From an uncultured Ignavibacteriota bacterium (GTDB lineage Bacteria > Bacteroidota > Ignavibacteria > Palsa-1295), in the NCBI GenBank assembly GCA_903900335.1, contig CAIUMP010000017.1, forward strand, positions 113,516 to 177,515: a stretch of 64,000 bases of DNA, written 5' to 3'. Shown here piece after piece: positions 26,963-36,165 of the stretch (its first letter is position 1; every line of letters starts with the position of its first letter). Position numbers and translations under genes: made by a program. The notes under the pieces were generated by a model. It was given only the letters and a program-made list of their open reading frames with translations. It was not told the origin of the DNA and made no database searches.

Positions 26963-29401
26963 TTAGAACTTCAGTGAGAAGCCGCCGCGGATCAGGCTGG
27001 CCTTGTAGTTATTGAGCGCCCAGTAATCGGCCATGCTGGAAGCATCTTCCTTGTAGTACACAAGTTCATAGTCCGCCATGAGACCCACGTTATCCGTGAT
27101 GTCGTAAGAGACCGTTACGTGTGCCTGATACGAAGAGAAGGGTCCACCGAACAAGGTACGATCCTGATAGACACCCTTAGGATTGAGAGTCGTGCTGATC
27201 GAATCCTTGTTGTAGAGAACGCGCATGGATGAGTCCGCTAGCACACCACCTGAAGAGGATGTCAACGCGAGCCCAGCAGAGATGTGCAATGCAGAGATCG
27301 GATCTGAGCGAAGCGTTACGTCGAGATAACGATCGATCGTATTCTGCTTGACCAGGAATGTACCAGAATCTCCATAGAGAGCCTGGGTGTTCATGGTGGT
27401 CGCACCAGAGGCGATCGTACCCCACGTGACTGGAATGTCATACGTGTTCGTCTTATACTCACCGCTTACGTACACCGAAAGCTCTTTGCCAAAGGAGTAA
27501 CCAAGCGATGCGCTGAGAGACGTCATCTTGTTGTCATACGGGCGATCCGTCAGGTTGATCGTGCGACGAATGTCGTTGCCGATCGTACCATTGACGATGT
27601 TTGTTGCAAGCAGGGTGGATGTTCCCAATCTGCCAGTGAATCGCAGCGACGCGCTCAGGTGCTCCATTGGGCTGCCCTGAAGGCCAAGCGAGAAATTGTC
27701 GCTGCTGGCTGGCACGGTGCGGACGATGTTGTCGACGGTCGATCCTTCCGCGTTCTTCGTCGTCGTTGTCGTGTGGCTATAGCGACCGTCAATACGATAG
27801 TCCTTCGATGGTCGTAAGTTGAAGTTCAAGTACGGTGTCATCGACGTGGTCTTCTCGGAGAGGACGGCATTCGTCAACGAATCCGGCGTTGCCGTCGGAG
27901 GCGTAACGAGTGTCACCGTTGGCGTCATCGACGTGAAGCGGACACCTGCCTTGAGCGCGAGCATGGTAACCGGCGCGTAGTTCAGGAATCCTTCGAATGC
28001 CATCTGCGGAGTCGAATAGCTCGTCGTTGTGCTCAGTGTCGTATCCGGGAATACTTTACCCGGCGTGCCATCCGGATGGAAGATATGCTGGCTGTACAGG
28101 TATGTACCGGAGCCATCTTCCGTCGTCTTCGAGTATTCGACGCGGCCTGTTGCCGATAACTCGTCCATCAAGCGACCCGTCAAATTCAACGAGCCGACAA
28201 GACGCGAGTTCTTGAGGCTCATCGCTGTGCTGGTCGCGCTATAGTTGTAGGTAGAATCATTGAGCACGTATCCGGCGCCCTTCTTCAAGAGCGCGCCAGC
28301 AACACCCGCTTGGTAGATGCTGAATGTCGGGGTAGCGCTTGTGCTTTCGCTTCGAACGTCTGCTGTGACATCTACGTCATCTGTCGGGCGCCATACGCCA
28401 TTCAGGAAGAAGTACGGTGTCGTGCTTGCATGATCCTCCGTTTGCGTGAAGGTGCGAAGCGCCAGTGGGTTCGTTCCGCTGAGCGAGGCGCCCTTTGCGG
28501 TGTTCGGAGCAATGTAACCACCGAACATGCCGTCGAATTGATTGATCTGCGGTTGGATCGCTGGATCGTACACGTATAACGGCTTTCCGTTGGCATCCAG
28601 ATAGTTCTGGAAGGTTAACGGGAGTGTGTCATTACCGAGAAGCGTACCGTTGATCGTCTGTGAATAGGAGCGATACCCGCCACCCAATGCAAGCGAGAAT
28701 GTTGGGTCCGCTTGCCACATGAGCGATCCCGTGAAGTCGCTGGTCTTGTCGTTGCGAGGAACGCTGCTCCAGAATGGTCCGCTCGATGATCCACCTGTAG
28801 AGAATGGTCCATCGGACATCGCATTGTGTGTGAGCGTCGCGTCGCCGCTTCTGCCTGTCGAGTTGAACTGCACGTTCACCTTAAGGTTGTCGGAAGCGTT
28901 GACGTCGAGTGACGCACTGAGCGTGGTTCGAGTGAAGTCGTACTTGTGCAAGCCGGAGAGGATCGAATCATTGCGATTCAGATAGTACTTCGACGAGCGA
29001 TAGTCCACCTTCAGGTCGTAGGAGTTGAACGCTCTCATGCGAAATGATCCTGTGGTGAATGGATCGTTAATGCCGCTGGCATTGAGATACATTTCATCGA
29101 AGAATCCTTCGGTGCCTCTCTTTTCGCCAAAGAGGTTGATCGAGTTCAGAATGACGCCCTTCTGAAGATTGTATGCTTCATTGTAGCGTGCTGTTGCGAA
29201 CGTATCGACACTACCATCGGCGTTCGTGAGCGAAGCACTTCTGTAGCCAGCCGTAAGGCCGCCACTGAAGATGTAGGTGCCGTCGCCGCTCGGCGGGGTC
29301 TTGCCATCCTGAGCCATCGAAACGGTGGCGCAGAGGATGGTCGTCAGGAGGAGCGCGATCGCCCGAAGGCTAAGTGCTGTAAGCTTGTTCATGTGTTTCA
29401 T
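26963..29401 (-). CDS. MtrB/PioB-like outer-membrane beta-barrel of a porin-cytochrome conduit
   Basis: An 812-residue outer-membrane protein with an AAGGAGG site eight bases before the ATG and a signal peptide ending near SMAQ. The rest is a long run of alternating amphipathic strands with short turns, ending in GGFSLKF, a C-terminal Phe typical of barrels. Length and repeated motifs such as VDYRSSKYYLNRND and YRIDGRYSHTTT fit decaheme-associated MtrB/PioB proteins, which sheathe an MtrA-type cytochrome. The CxxC found near the N-terminus of Shewanella MtrB is absent. It lies 13 bases after a decaheme cytochrome gene, which strongly supports the assignment. Confidence 0.75.
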   Translation of the reverse strand: MKHMNKLTALSLRAIALLLTTILCATVSMAQDGKTPPSGDGTYIFSGGLTAGYRSASLTNADGSVDTFATARYNEAYNLQKGVILNSINLFGEKRGTEGFFDEMYLNASGINDPFTTGSFRMRAFNSYDLKVDYRSSKYYLNRNDSILSGLHKYDFTRTTLSASLDVNASDNLKVNVQFNSTGRSGDATLTHNAMSDGPFSTGGSSSGPFWSSVPRNDKTSDFTGSLMWQADPTFSLALGGGYRSYSQTINGTLLGNDTLPLTFQNYLDANGKPLYVYDPAIQPQINQFDGMFGGYIAPNTAKGASLSGTNPLALRTFTQTEDHASTTPYFFLNGVWRPTDDVDVTADVRSESTSATPTFSIYQAGVAGALLKKGAGYVLNDSTYNYSATSTAMSLKNSRLVGSLNLTGRLMDELSATGRVEYSKTTEDGSGTYLYSQHIFHPDGTPGKVFPDTTLSTTTSYSTPQMAFEGFLNYAPVTMLALKAGVRFTSMTPTVTLVTPPTATPDSLTNAVLSEKTTSMTPYLNFNLRPSKDYRIDGRYSHTTTTTKNAEGSTVDNIVRTVPASSDNFSLGLQGSPMEHLSASLRFTGRLGTSTLLATNIVNGTIGNDIRRTINLTDRPYDNKMTSLSASLGYSFGKELSVYVSGEYKTNTYDIPVTWGTIASGATTMNTQALYGDSGTFLVKQNTIDRYLDVTLRSDPISALHISAGLALTSSSGGVLADSSMRVLYNKDSISTTLNPKGVYQDRTLFGGPFSSYQAHVTVSYDITDNVGLMADYELVYYKEDASSMADYWALNNYKASLIRGGFSLKF

Positions 29402-29414
29402 CAGTCAGTCCTCC

Positions 29415-30443
29415 TTATTCAATAAAGTACTTATTGCGGTTCGATCCGTGGACTTGCACGTGGCAGCGGGTACAATCACCAGCGCTTGTCGTGCTGAGAT
29501 TTCCGCGTCCGTGGGGAGGTCCAACGCCCATTTCTGCGCTGTGGCAGCTTAAGCAGAGCTCGCGCACATCGCGAACCTTAAGCATATTCCGTGCAGCAGA
29601 ACCGTGCTGTTCGTGACATGCTACGCAACCATCCTGCGATTGAGCGTTGTGCTCATAGAGGAACGGTCCTCGCTTGTCTTGATGGCACTTGACGCACAGC
29701 GTCTTGGTGTCAGCGCGGAGCTGATGCGGCTTGTCGGAGCCGTGCGGATTGTGACAATCATTGCACTTCATTGTGCCTTCGAGCACGCGATGATGCGTCG
29801 GCTTATTGAAATCGGCTTCCGTGCTCTTGTGGCAGGAAAGGCAGAGTTCTGTTTGGTTGCCGCGGATCATGGCGCTCTTGCCCATAGCGTTCATTGTGGT
29901 CTTCTGCTCCTTCGATGGGTGAACATCGTGGCACGTGACGCACGCTACGCCAGCGCGCGCATGCTCGCTGATCTTGGCATGGCTCTGCTCGCCCACCTTC
30001 TCGTGACACTTGAGGCAGGTCTCGGAAAGCTTCTGCGGGGTGAGCGATGCCGGGTTGGTGATCGTCCCGGCAGCACCACCAGAGGAAAGGTGCTTAGCGA
30101 CGTCGCCATGACATTGCTCGCAGGCCATGCCATTGTGCCAGGACTTGGCGTGGGTTGTGCGCTTGAAGGCGGCAACCTCGTCGTCATGACATTCGGCACA
30201 TGCTTCCGGGCCAGTTGCGGATTTCGCGACGATTGCGGTCGTTCGGGCCGTGCTATGCGTTGCCGAAGATGCCTGCGCATCTGCCGTCATATCCCGCATG
30301 CATGTGCCTGACTTCGCACTCTTCGTCGCGCTCGTCGCAATTGCGGCGACAGGTGTGGATCCTCCCGGAGACGTATCAATAGCTCCGAAGAAAAGGAATA
30401 CCACCCCCGTGGATAGAAGGAGGGAATACAGTAGATTCTTCAT
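29415..30443 (-). CDS. Decaheme c-type cytochrome, MtrA/DmsE-like
   Basis: A 342-residue exported cytochrome with one hydrophobic segment near residues 5-22. Ten CxxCH heme motifs can be counted: CAECH, CEQCH, CLKCH, CVTCH, CLSCH, CNDCH, CVKCH, CVACH, CLSCH and CTRCH. Spacing, the CNDCHNPHG and CVACHEQHG blocks, and the size match the MtrA/PioA/DmsE family, which passes electrons from the periplasm through an outer-membrane barrel. About 55 residues before the first heme are Ala/Thr/Ser-rich and probably a linker. It is followed 13 bases later by the barrel gene and preceded by a kilobase-long regulatory region with repeated dyads. Confidence 0.92.
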   Translation of the reverse strand: MKNLLYSLLLSTGVVFLFFGAIDTSPGGSTPVAAIATSATKSAKSGTCMRDMTADAQASSATHSTARTTAIVAKSATGPEACAECHDDEVAAFKRTTHAKSWHNGMACEQCHGDVAKHLSSGGAAGTITNPASLTPQKLSETCLKCHEKVGEQSHAKISEHARAGVACVTCHDVHPSKEQKTTMNAMGKSAMIRGNQTELCLSCHKSTEADFNKPTHHRVLEGTMKCNDCHNPHGSDKPHQLRADTKTLCVKCHQDKRGPFLYEHNAQSQDGCVACHEQHGSAARNMLKVRDVRELCLSCHSAEMGVGPPHGRGNLSTTSAGDCTRCHVQVHGSNRNKYFIE

Positions 30444-30796
30444 GGATTACGAATGAAATAAGTGAAAAACACTTGAATCAAGGATTCATGGCGGAGCCCG
30501 TTTCCGGTCTTTACCATGCCGCTTGGACCTTCCCGGAGCATTGCTGCTCCAGAGCGACCCGCGCTAGGGTGTGGGTGATCGCTCATCCACTGGCTCTTGC
30601 GAGAGAACCGAGTTGTCAACATTTGTGAAAGCCAGCACCGTGGATCAATTATCGAAGGGTGCGGACATGGGTACACTTCACTCCGTTTTCCCGATTCAAG
30701 GGTGGTGCCATGAATCGAGATTAATCAATTCAAGACATACACGCACTCCAAGGTTTTCTCCAGCCAAAGGAAACCGACAAGTAATTTTACAACTTC

Positions 30797-30809
30797 GTAA
30801 AATCTTTAC
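30797..30809. promoter_or_regulatory. GTAA/TTAC dyad, 13-bp variant
   Basis: GTAAA-ATC-TTTAC, about 355 bases upstream of the decaheme cytochrome start. A weaker GTAA-TT-TTAC lies at 30781. Confidence 0.35.
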
Positions 30810-30890
30810 ACTATCCGAGCCAAACCAGGAGGCTCGCTGACCCGAATTTGGCCGATTTGCTCGAACCTACTTCATCGGACCTTAGATGAG

Positions 30891-30907
30891 CGTAAGATTT
30901 TCTTACG
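30891..30907. promoter_or_regulatory. Putative operator CGTAA-N7-TTACG
   Basis: CGTAAGATTTTCTTACG, a near-perfect 17-bp dyad between the divergent cytochrome and YceI genes; same half-sites and spacing as the other sites listed. Confidence 0.5.
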
Positions 30908-31222
30908 GTTGCGCTAGAACCCAGAATTCCTTCAAAATCGCCAGAATTTGAGACCCTACGACTTCAAATGCTACCACTTTGCGATGCGAGTGCCATCGTG
31001 CGCGACTATCAACGGCTTCCTCTTCCAACATAGGAAATTCAGATGGAAGGTGGCCCAAGGTGTTTCTTCCCGGATGGCGGCGTGAAGAATTTTTCCGGTC
31101 TGGCCTGTTACATGAAAAATATGAAAACCGTTAAATTTCTTTATTTTGACCCAATCATCGTTGGATATTCTGTCAAATTCTCTCCTCGCAGAAAGGGCAG
31201 TTGTCAAGGAAATTTACCAGGG

Positions 31223-31237
31223 CGTAAGATACTTACG
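31223..31237. promoter_or_regulatory. GTAAG/CTTAC dyad, 13-bp core
   Basis: CGTAAGATACTTACG, six-base arms with a three-base centre, about 240 bases upstream of the first YceI start. Confidence 0.4.
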
Positions 31238-31320
31238 GAAGGGACAAGATCCGCGACGGATTCGGTGCAGTATTGTCGGATTCAGTGAGCCAAAGAGTGA
31301 GAAAAAATTGCTTTCGACGA

Positions 31321-31339
31321 CCGTAAGCTTTCTTTACGG
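31321..31339. promoter_or_regulatory. Putative operator CGTAA-N7-TTACG
   Basis: CCGTAAGCTTTCTTTACGG, six-base arms, about 140 bases upstream of the YceI start. Confidence 0.5.
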
Positions 31340-31478
31340 TTGACGGGTGCTATGTGCTCAAAAACGGCCAAATTATGCGATTCTACGATTTGGAACAGAA
31401 CTGGCAATTGAGCATGTCAGGAACGAAAGATTGCCCCAAAGCGGGGGATTTCAATCCTTAGAATTTCAATCGTCGCAC

Positions 31479-32207
31479 ATGTCTAATTTCAGCATTCTTT
31501 CGAGTAAAGCCACCACGCTTATGATAGCCGTGGCGATCACCGTCCTACCGGTGACCATACTCGCAACTCCGGCTGTTTCTCAGAGCCAGCCGGCTACTGA
31601 GCCGGGTGGGCAGTCCGGCCTTGGAGTTCATCATTCAGGGACATATATGGAAGGCCGCGTGGCAAAGCGCAACGCAGAGTCTGAAGAGGCCACCTACCGA
31701 CTGAGCCCATCAAAGGACGTTGTCATGAATCTCTCCGGCACAACCCCGGTCAAGGACTGGTCAATGTGTGCCCGCGGACTTTCCGGCGATGCCAAGATGG
31801 TCGTGACACGTGACAACCACTTGAAAGGGATCCATTCGTTGAACTTCAGTCTGCCAGTGTGTAACCTAAAGGGTGAGCACAAAGGAATGGAAGACGACGC
31901 TCACGCAGCACTGAAAGCCGATCGCTACCACGACATCATCTTTAAGCTTGCTTCTGCCACGATCGAGCAGAAGGACGACAGCCGATACGAGATTGCGGCC
32001 CACGGTACATTGACCGTAGCTGGTGTCACCCGCACGGTAACACTCCGAATGGTATCTCTTGTCGCACAGGATGGAGCGATCACGTTCACGGGTTCCGAGG
32101 GCTTGCGCATGTCGGACTACGATGTAGAGCGCCCGTCGGTATTGTTCGGAGCCATCAAGGCCGACGACAAGATGACCCTGACATACAATTTAATTTTTAC
32201 GAAATAG
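31479..32207 (+). CDS. YceI-family periplasmic lipocalin-like protein
   Basis: A 242-residue exported protein, with a signal peptide from MSNFSILSSKATT ending near PAVSQ. The mature domain has the YceI pattern: VKDWSMCARGLSGDAKM, HSLNFSLPVCNLKGEHKGME, YHDIIFKLASATIE, HGTLTVAGVTRTVTL and SDYDVERPSVLFGAIKADDKMTL in pieces. Known YceI structures bind isoprenoid chains such as ubiquinone in a beta-barrel. The family is linked to stress and respiration, but its role is unclear. The frame extends upstream to 31347, though the Met before the signal peptide is the start. It is followed closely by a paralogue. Confidence 0.88.
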   Translation: MSNFSILSSKATTLMIAVAITVLPVTILATPAVSQSQPATEPGGQSGLGVHHSGTYMEGRVAKRNAESEEATYRLSPSKDVVMNLSGTTPVKDWSMCARGLSGDAKMVVTRDNHLKGIHSLNFSLPVCNLKGEHKGMEDDAHAALKADRYHDIIFKLASATIEQKDDSRYEIAAHGTLTVAGVTRTVTLRMVSLVAQDGAITFTGSEGLRMSDYDVERPSVLFGAIKADDKMTLTYNLIFTK

Positions 32208-32258
32208 GTGGGGATCTGGCTGCCTGACTCAAGCAGGAAGCGGAAACACCTTCGGACT

Positions 32259-32882
32259 ATGAACAGCAATCACAGACATCTTATGAATACCACGCTAGCA
32301 CGTCGCTTAGGAATGCTCATGATCGCCCTCATGCTGCCCCTGACAATTGCGACTTCAACCACAGCACAGACGGCCTACAAAGTGGGCGGAAAGCCGGACA
32401 TCACGCTCTACGGGACTTCGACACTGCATAACTGGACCATGACCGCTCACGCGTTCTCCAGCAATGCCATGTTCAACATTACTGCGGACAATCAACTCAG
32501 CGGACTTACCGCATTGAGCGTCGTGCTTCCAGTCCATAACCTGAAGAGCGACCACGATGGCATGAATGACAATGCCTACGAGACGCTCAAGGCAGATGAC
32601 AATAAGAACATCATCTTCAAGATGACTTCAGCGAAGGTCGCGTCACTTGGCGGAAATAAGTATCAGATCACAGCGGTTGGAAATCTTTCCATCGCGGGAG
32701 CGACCAAGCCGGTCACGCTCAACACATCCGCAGTCGTAAATGCTGATGGCTCGGTTAGCTGCAGCGGTACACTCGCACTCAAATTGTCCGAGTTCAATAT
32801 CGAGCGCCCGTCCTTTATGCTGGGTACGATGAAGGTTGGCGATGCGATGACCCTTAACTACTCATTGGTTTTCGTGAAATAA
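32259..32882 (+). CDS. YceI-family periplasmic lipocalin-like protein (paralogue)
   Basis: A 207-residue paralogue of the preceding gene. The signal peptide ends near TTAQTA. Mature motifs are GTSTLHNWTMTAHAFSSNAM, LPVHNLKSDHDGMNDNAYE, NIIFKMTSAKV, NLSIAGATKPVTL and FNIERPSFMLGTMKVGD. The TSTLHNW motif is the classical YceI start, and it is closer to the family norm than the neighbour. It starts about 50 bases after the first YceI stop and is followed at once by a porin gene, so the three probably form an operon. An alternative start is 32283. Confidence 0.85.
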   Translation: MNSNHRHLMNTTLARRLGMLMIALMLPLTIATSTTAQTAYKVGGKPDITLYGTSTLHNWTMTAHAFSSNAMFNITADNQLSGLTALSVVLPVHNLKSDHDGMNDNAYETLKADDNKNIIFKMTSAKVASLGGNKYQITAVGNLSIAGATKPVTLNTSAVVNADGSVSCSGTLALKLSEFNIERPSFMLGTMKVGDAMTLNYSLVFVK

Positions 32883-32967
32883 GGTGATCCCTTACTCCAC
32901 ACATCGCACGCGCACTCGCGCAGGCGACAGTCACTTTCGATTTTCATTTCAAATCACAGACAATATT

Positions 32968-34329
32968 ATGAAACAGATTCTTAGAGTTCTCACCCTACTG
33001 TGCCTTGCGACAGGCGTGCTTCAAGCACAACAACCGTCCATGCAGTTTTTCCGTCCCTGGGATCAGAGCGGACTGAACATCTTCGAGCCCTCGAAGCTGG
33101 ATACGGTACTTTTTACCGGTAAGCACGTTCGCATTGGTGGTGCCTTCACGCAGGATTACCAGGCCTTAACCGCCTCCAATTATGTCGCGACAAGCGGCAA
33201 GTTACCGAAGGTTGATTCCGCAAACATTCTCGACCCACTCACAGGTGGATTCAATCTCGCCATGGCGGATATGTACATTGACGCGCAGCTTGATGATGGT
33301 CTCCGTGCAAACGTGACCGTCTATCTTTCCGCGAAGCATCACAATGAAGCGTGGGTAAAGAATGGATACGTGCAGATCGACAAGCTCGGATTCCTTCACA
33401 TGGATGCACTGAATGACATCATGAAGAGCCTCACGATCAAGGTTGGTGATCTTGAAGTGGATTATGGTGATCAGCATTATCGTCGCGTTGACGGTGGTAA
33501 CTCGATGTTCAACCCATTCACGGAGAATTACATCATGGACGAATTCGCGACAGAGATCGGTGCGGAATTCCTGTATCATCCGCTCAGCAATCACATCATT
33601 GCGATGGTTGGTGTAACAGATGGTATGCTCAACCCGACAGTCGTTGATTCCAAGTATGGTGCGCTTGACAGTGTCACAAAGAGCCCGAACGCGTATCAGC
33701 CAGCCTACCACTTCAAAGTTGGCTATGACAATCAGATCAATCCAGACCTGAGACTCCGTTTGACAGCATCCATGTACATTGAAGGCAGCACATCCAGCAG
33801 CACACTCTTCGGTGGCGACCGCACTGGATCTCACTATTTCCTCGTTCTCGAGCCGCTTAGTGCTACGACGACAGGAAATGCGTTCTCCGGCCGCTTCAAT
33901 CCAGGCTTCAGCGATCAGGTGTCGACCTTCATGATCAACCCCTTCGTCAAGTTTGATGGTTTCGAGTTCTTCGGAACGTACGAGAGTGCGAAGGGTCGTA
34001 AGATCAACGAGACAGCGCAACGCAATGCGACGCAGATGGCCGCCGACGTTCTCTACCGCTTCGGAGCATCCGAGAACTTCTGGGTTGGTGCGCGTTACAA
34101 CAGCGTCAAGGCCGATCTCTATCAGACCCCGACGACCAGCACACCTGTCACGATCAATCGCATTGTTGGATCGCTTGGTTGGTTCGTTACACAGAACCTC
34201 ATGATGAAGGCCGAATATGTAACACAGAGCTACAACGATTATCCAGGTGGAACCGGCGTGGCTGGAACGAGCATCCTCAAGGATGGCAAGTTCAGCGGTG
34301 TCATGATCGAAGCAGTTCTTGGATTCTAA
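32968..34329 (+). CDS. Outer-membrane beta-barrel porin
   Basis: A 453-residue protein with signal peptide MKQILRVLTLLCLATGVLQA followed by QQPSMQFF. The remainder is a series of amphipathic strands (FNLAMADMYIDAQLDDG, ANVTVYLSAKHHNEAW, GDLEVDYGDQHYRRVDGG) and ends in MIEAVLGF with the terminal Phe used by the BAM complex. GNSMFNPFTENYIMD resembles alginate- or phosphate-selective porin-like proteins of this phylum. The ligand cannot be inferred. It follows the two YceI genes on the same strand, and a hairpin terminator closes the unit. Confidence 0.8.
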   Translation: MKQILRVLTLLCLATGVLQAQQPSMQFFRPWDQSGLNIFEPSKLDTVLFTGKHVRIGGAFTQDYQALTASNYVATSGKLPKVDSANILDPLTGGFNLAMADMYIDAQLDDGLRANVTVYLSAKHHNEAWVKNGYVQIDKLGFLHMDALNDIMKSLTIKVGDLEVDYGDQHYRRVDGGNSMFNPFTENYIMDEFATEIGAEFLYHPLSNHIIAMVGVTDGMLNPTVVDSKYGALDSVTKSPNAYQPAYHFKVGYDNQINPDLRLRLTASMYIEGSTSSSTLFGGDRTGSHYFLVLEPLSATTTGNAFSGRFNPGFSDQVSTFMINPFVKFDGFEFFGTYESAKGRKINETAQRNATQMAADVLYRFGASENFWVGARYNSVKADLYQTPTTSTPVTINRIVGSLGWFVTQNLMMKAEYVTQSYNDYPGGTGVAGTSILKDGKFSGVMIEAVLGF

Positions 34330-34672
34330 GAAAGTGGAATCAGCATATCGCGACAAGACCCCGCGATAGAGACGAAAGCCTGAGTTAGCAGGCGGAATAC
34401 AGTAAGAACAGCAAAGTGCCGACACGAAAGTGTCGGCACTTCTATTTTGTGTCCCGGCCAGATTCGAGATTGTGGGGCGTTTCGAAGTGAAGCTTTCGGG
34501 ATCTTGCAACTATGCGAAAAACTCGGCGCGGAATTTGCCGTACATTGCGCCTGAGGGGCAGCTATTGCTCAAGCATATGCTGGTTGGTTCTTCGTTTCGC
34601 ACTTCGCGGGCGAGTGCCGCCAGAGTACCGCATATTTCAGGTTGTTAGGTATTGACATAAGTATTCGATAAG
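34330..34672. other. Intergenic region with terminator
   Basis: 343 bases between porin and osmC genes; besides the hairpin at 34415-34440 nothing is seen. Confidence 0.5.
34415..34440 (+). terminator. Rho-independent terminator of the yceI-porin unit
   Basis: Perfect 11-bp stem AGTGCCGACAC/GTGTCGGCACT around a short loop, followed by TCTATTTT. Confidence 0.8.
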
Positions 34673-35176
34673 ATGAAAGCACGAATTCAACTAGACCAAG
34701 CGCTCCGCATCATTGGCACCAACGAAAAGGGCCACGAGACATTCTTCGACACGAGCGTGAAAGGCGGTGGACTTGACTCCGCCGCAAGCCCGATGGAGAC
34801 CGTCCTTGAAGCCGTCGCAGCGTGTACCGCGATGGATGTCGTTCCGATCCTGCGAAAGCAGCGCAGGACTGTCACCGAGTTTTCGGTTGAACTGGACGCT
34901 GATCGCGCCGCCACAGAGCCAAAAGTATTCACCCGGATCGACATGCAGATTCGTCTTTCCAGCCCGGATGCAACCTCGCGGGAGCTTTGTCGCGCAGTTG
35001 AGTTATCGCAAACCAAGTACTGCAGTGTCAGCACGATGCTTCTGCGCAGTGGCTGCGCACTAACCTGGCGCGCAACGCTCGTGCGGCCCGGTGGGATCGA
35101 AGAGAGCTGCCCAGTGGAAGATCGGATTGGGATCGCAGCGGAAGTGTCAGCTGAAGCAGTAGAATTTGCGGACTAA
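34673..35176 (+). CDS. OsmC-family peroxiredoxin-like protein
   Basis: A 167-residue OsmC/Ohr-type protein that would reduce organic hydroperoxides using two cysteines. The first Cys is in the helix AVAACTAMDVVPILRKQ (about residue 51), and the second in QTKYCSVSTMLLRSGC (about residue 117). ASPMETVLEAVAACTAMD is the standard family block. It has a C-terminal extension of about 20 residues beyond the usual length. It lies six bases before a diheme cytochrome gene on the same strand and probably shares its transcript. Confidence 0.88.
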   Translation: MKARIQLDQALRIIGTNEKGHETFFDTSVKGGGLDSAASPMETVLEAVAACTAMDVVPILRKQRRTVTEFSVELDADRAATEPKVFTRIDMQIRLSSPDATSRELCRAVELSQTKYCSVSTMLLRSGCALTWRATLVRPGGIEESCPVEDRIGIAAEVSAEAVEFAD

Positions 35177-35182
35177 AACCTT

Positions 35183-36025
35183 ATGATCAAACAAGCACTG
35201 CCAATAGTACTGCTTGCATCTGCCCTAATTGGAGCCCGCGGGCTACCATTAGACACGCAAGCTGCGCCGAAGCCGACTCTCAAGAACTCCCTTCCTGCGC
35301 GCACGGGGATAGCGATCTTCAAAGCGAACAAGTGCTCGCAGTGCCACGCGATTGAGTCGCAAGGAATCCTTCGGCAAGGCAAACTTCCTGCGGCGGGGAA
35401 ACTTGCCACCGATCTATCGGATGTTGGTAGCAAGCACAACGCCGATTGGATCGTGCGCTGGCTCAAGAAACACGAGGAGATCAACGGTAAGAAGCACGCA
35501 ATAAAGTTTTCCAGTTCGGATAACGACCTGCGGACACTTACTGCCTGGCTCGAATCCCTGAAGGCGATTAGACCCTCGCTTACGAGTAACGATACTTCGG
35601 TAAGGACCAATGTGGCTAAGAGCAAGGACGTAACCACCACCACGGTAGTCAAGACGACAGAAACGACAACCACCAAGGAAGTCACGACGATCAAGGATGT
35701 GCCAGTGGTCAAGGAGACGCCGGTGAAGAAGCCAACGACTCTGCGCGTCAGTGCAGGTGCGGTCATCTTTGAAGGGCAAAAGTGTGCGAAGTGCCATTCC
35801 GTCTCTTCGCAGGGAATTGAGCGCCTTGGCGCGGCTCCATCTGGCGGGGGTAAACTGCCGCCGGATCTCTCAGGAGTTGGGTTGCGACACACCTCCGAGT
35901 GGATGCAAGGCTGGCTCAAAAAGGAAGAGGAGATGAACGGCAAGAAGCACATGAAGCTGTTCACCGGTCCGGATCAGGACCTGAAGACCCTAACCTCCTG
36001 GCTTGCCTCGCTGAAGAAAGGATAA
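35183..36025 (+). CDS. Diheme c-type cytochrome (two fused small cytochrome domains)
   Basis: A 280-residue exported protein with an N-terminal hydrophobic signal (MIKQALPIVLLASALIGARG). Two homologous heme domains sit at about residues 38-130 and 188-280, with CSQCH and CAKCH. A Thr/Val/Lys-rich linker of about 55 residues joins them. Each domain follows the same pattern: NKCxxCHxIxSQGI, PPDLSxVG, WLKKxEExNGKKH, TSWLxSLKK. A Met ligand in the usual place is not evident; a KKH motif is conserved instead. It is related to the single-domain cytochromes at 37522 and 38272. Confidence 0.88.
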   Translation: MIKQALPIVLLASALIGARGLPLDTQAAPKPTLKNSLPARTGIAIFKANKCSQCHAIESQGILRQGKLPAAGKLATDLSDVGSKHNADWIVRWLKKHEEINGKKHAIKFSSSDNDLRTLTAWLESLKAIRPSLTSNDTSVRTNVAKSKDVTTTTVVKTTETTTTKEVTTIKDVPVVKETPVKKPTTLRVSAGAVIFEGQKCAKCHSVSSQGIERLGAAPSGGGKLPPDLSGVGLRHTSEWMQGWLKKEEEMNGKKHMKLFTGPDQDLKTLTSWLASLKKG

Positions 36026-36079
36026 TTCAATCGCAGCGCGAATACGGAAAGCTGCAATGAGTTGACCGAGTTACAATTA

Positions 36080-36115
36080 GAAGCCTGCGACCCTCGATAT
36101 CGGGCCGCAGGCTTC
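36080..36115. terminator. Rho-independent terminator
   Basis: Stem GAAGCCTGCG/CGCAGGCTTC with an inner CCC/GGG pair, 55 bases after the diheme cytochrome stop and between convergent genes. Confidence 0.8.
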
Positions 36116-36165
36116 TTGCTGTAGATATGTCCAAGGGGCTTCCGCGTGGACGGCAATGGGCAGTC

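Larger units (their letters stand above)
30444..31478. other. Long divergent regulatory region
   Basis: 1035 bases without a convincing gene between the decaheme cytochrome (minus) and the first YceI gene (plus). It contains at least four short dyads built from GTAA and TTAC half-sites, listed separately, and is AT-richer than the flanking genes. No RNA structure was recognised. Confidence 0.6.

Noticed and set aside
33202..34509. 435-codon open frame on the minus strand
   Set aside because: Antisense to the porin gene; its translation is compositionally odd and has no signal peptide or family motif.
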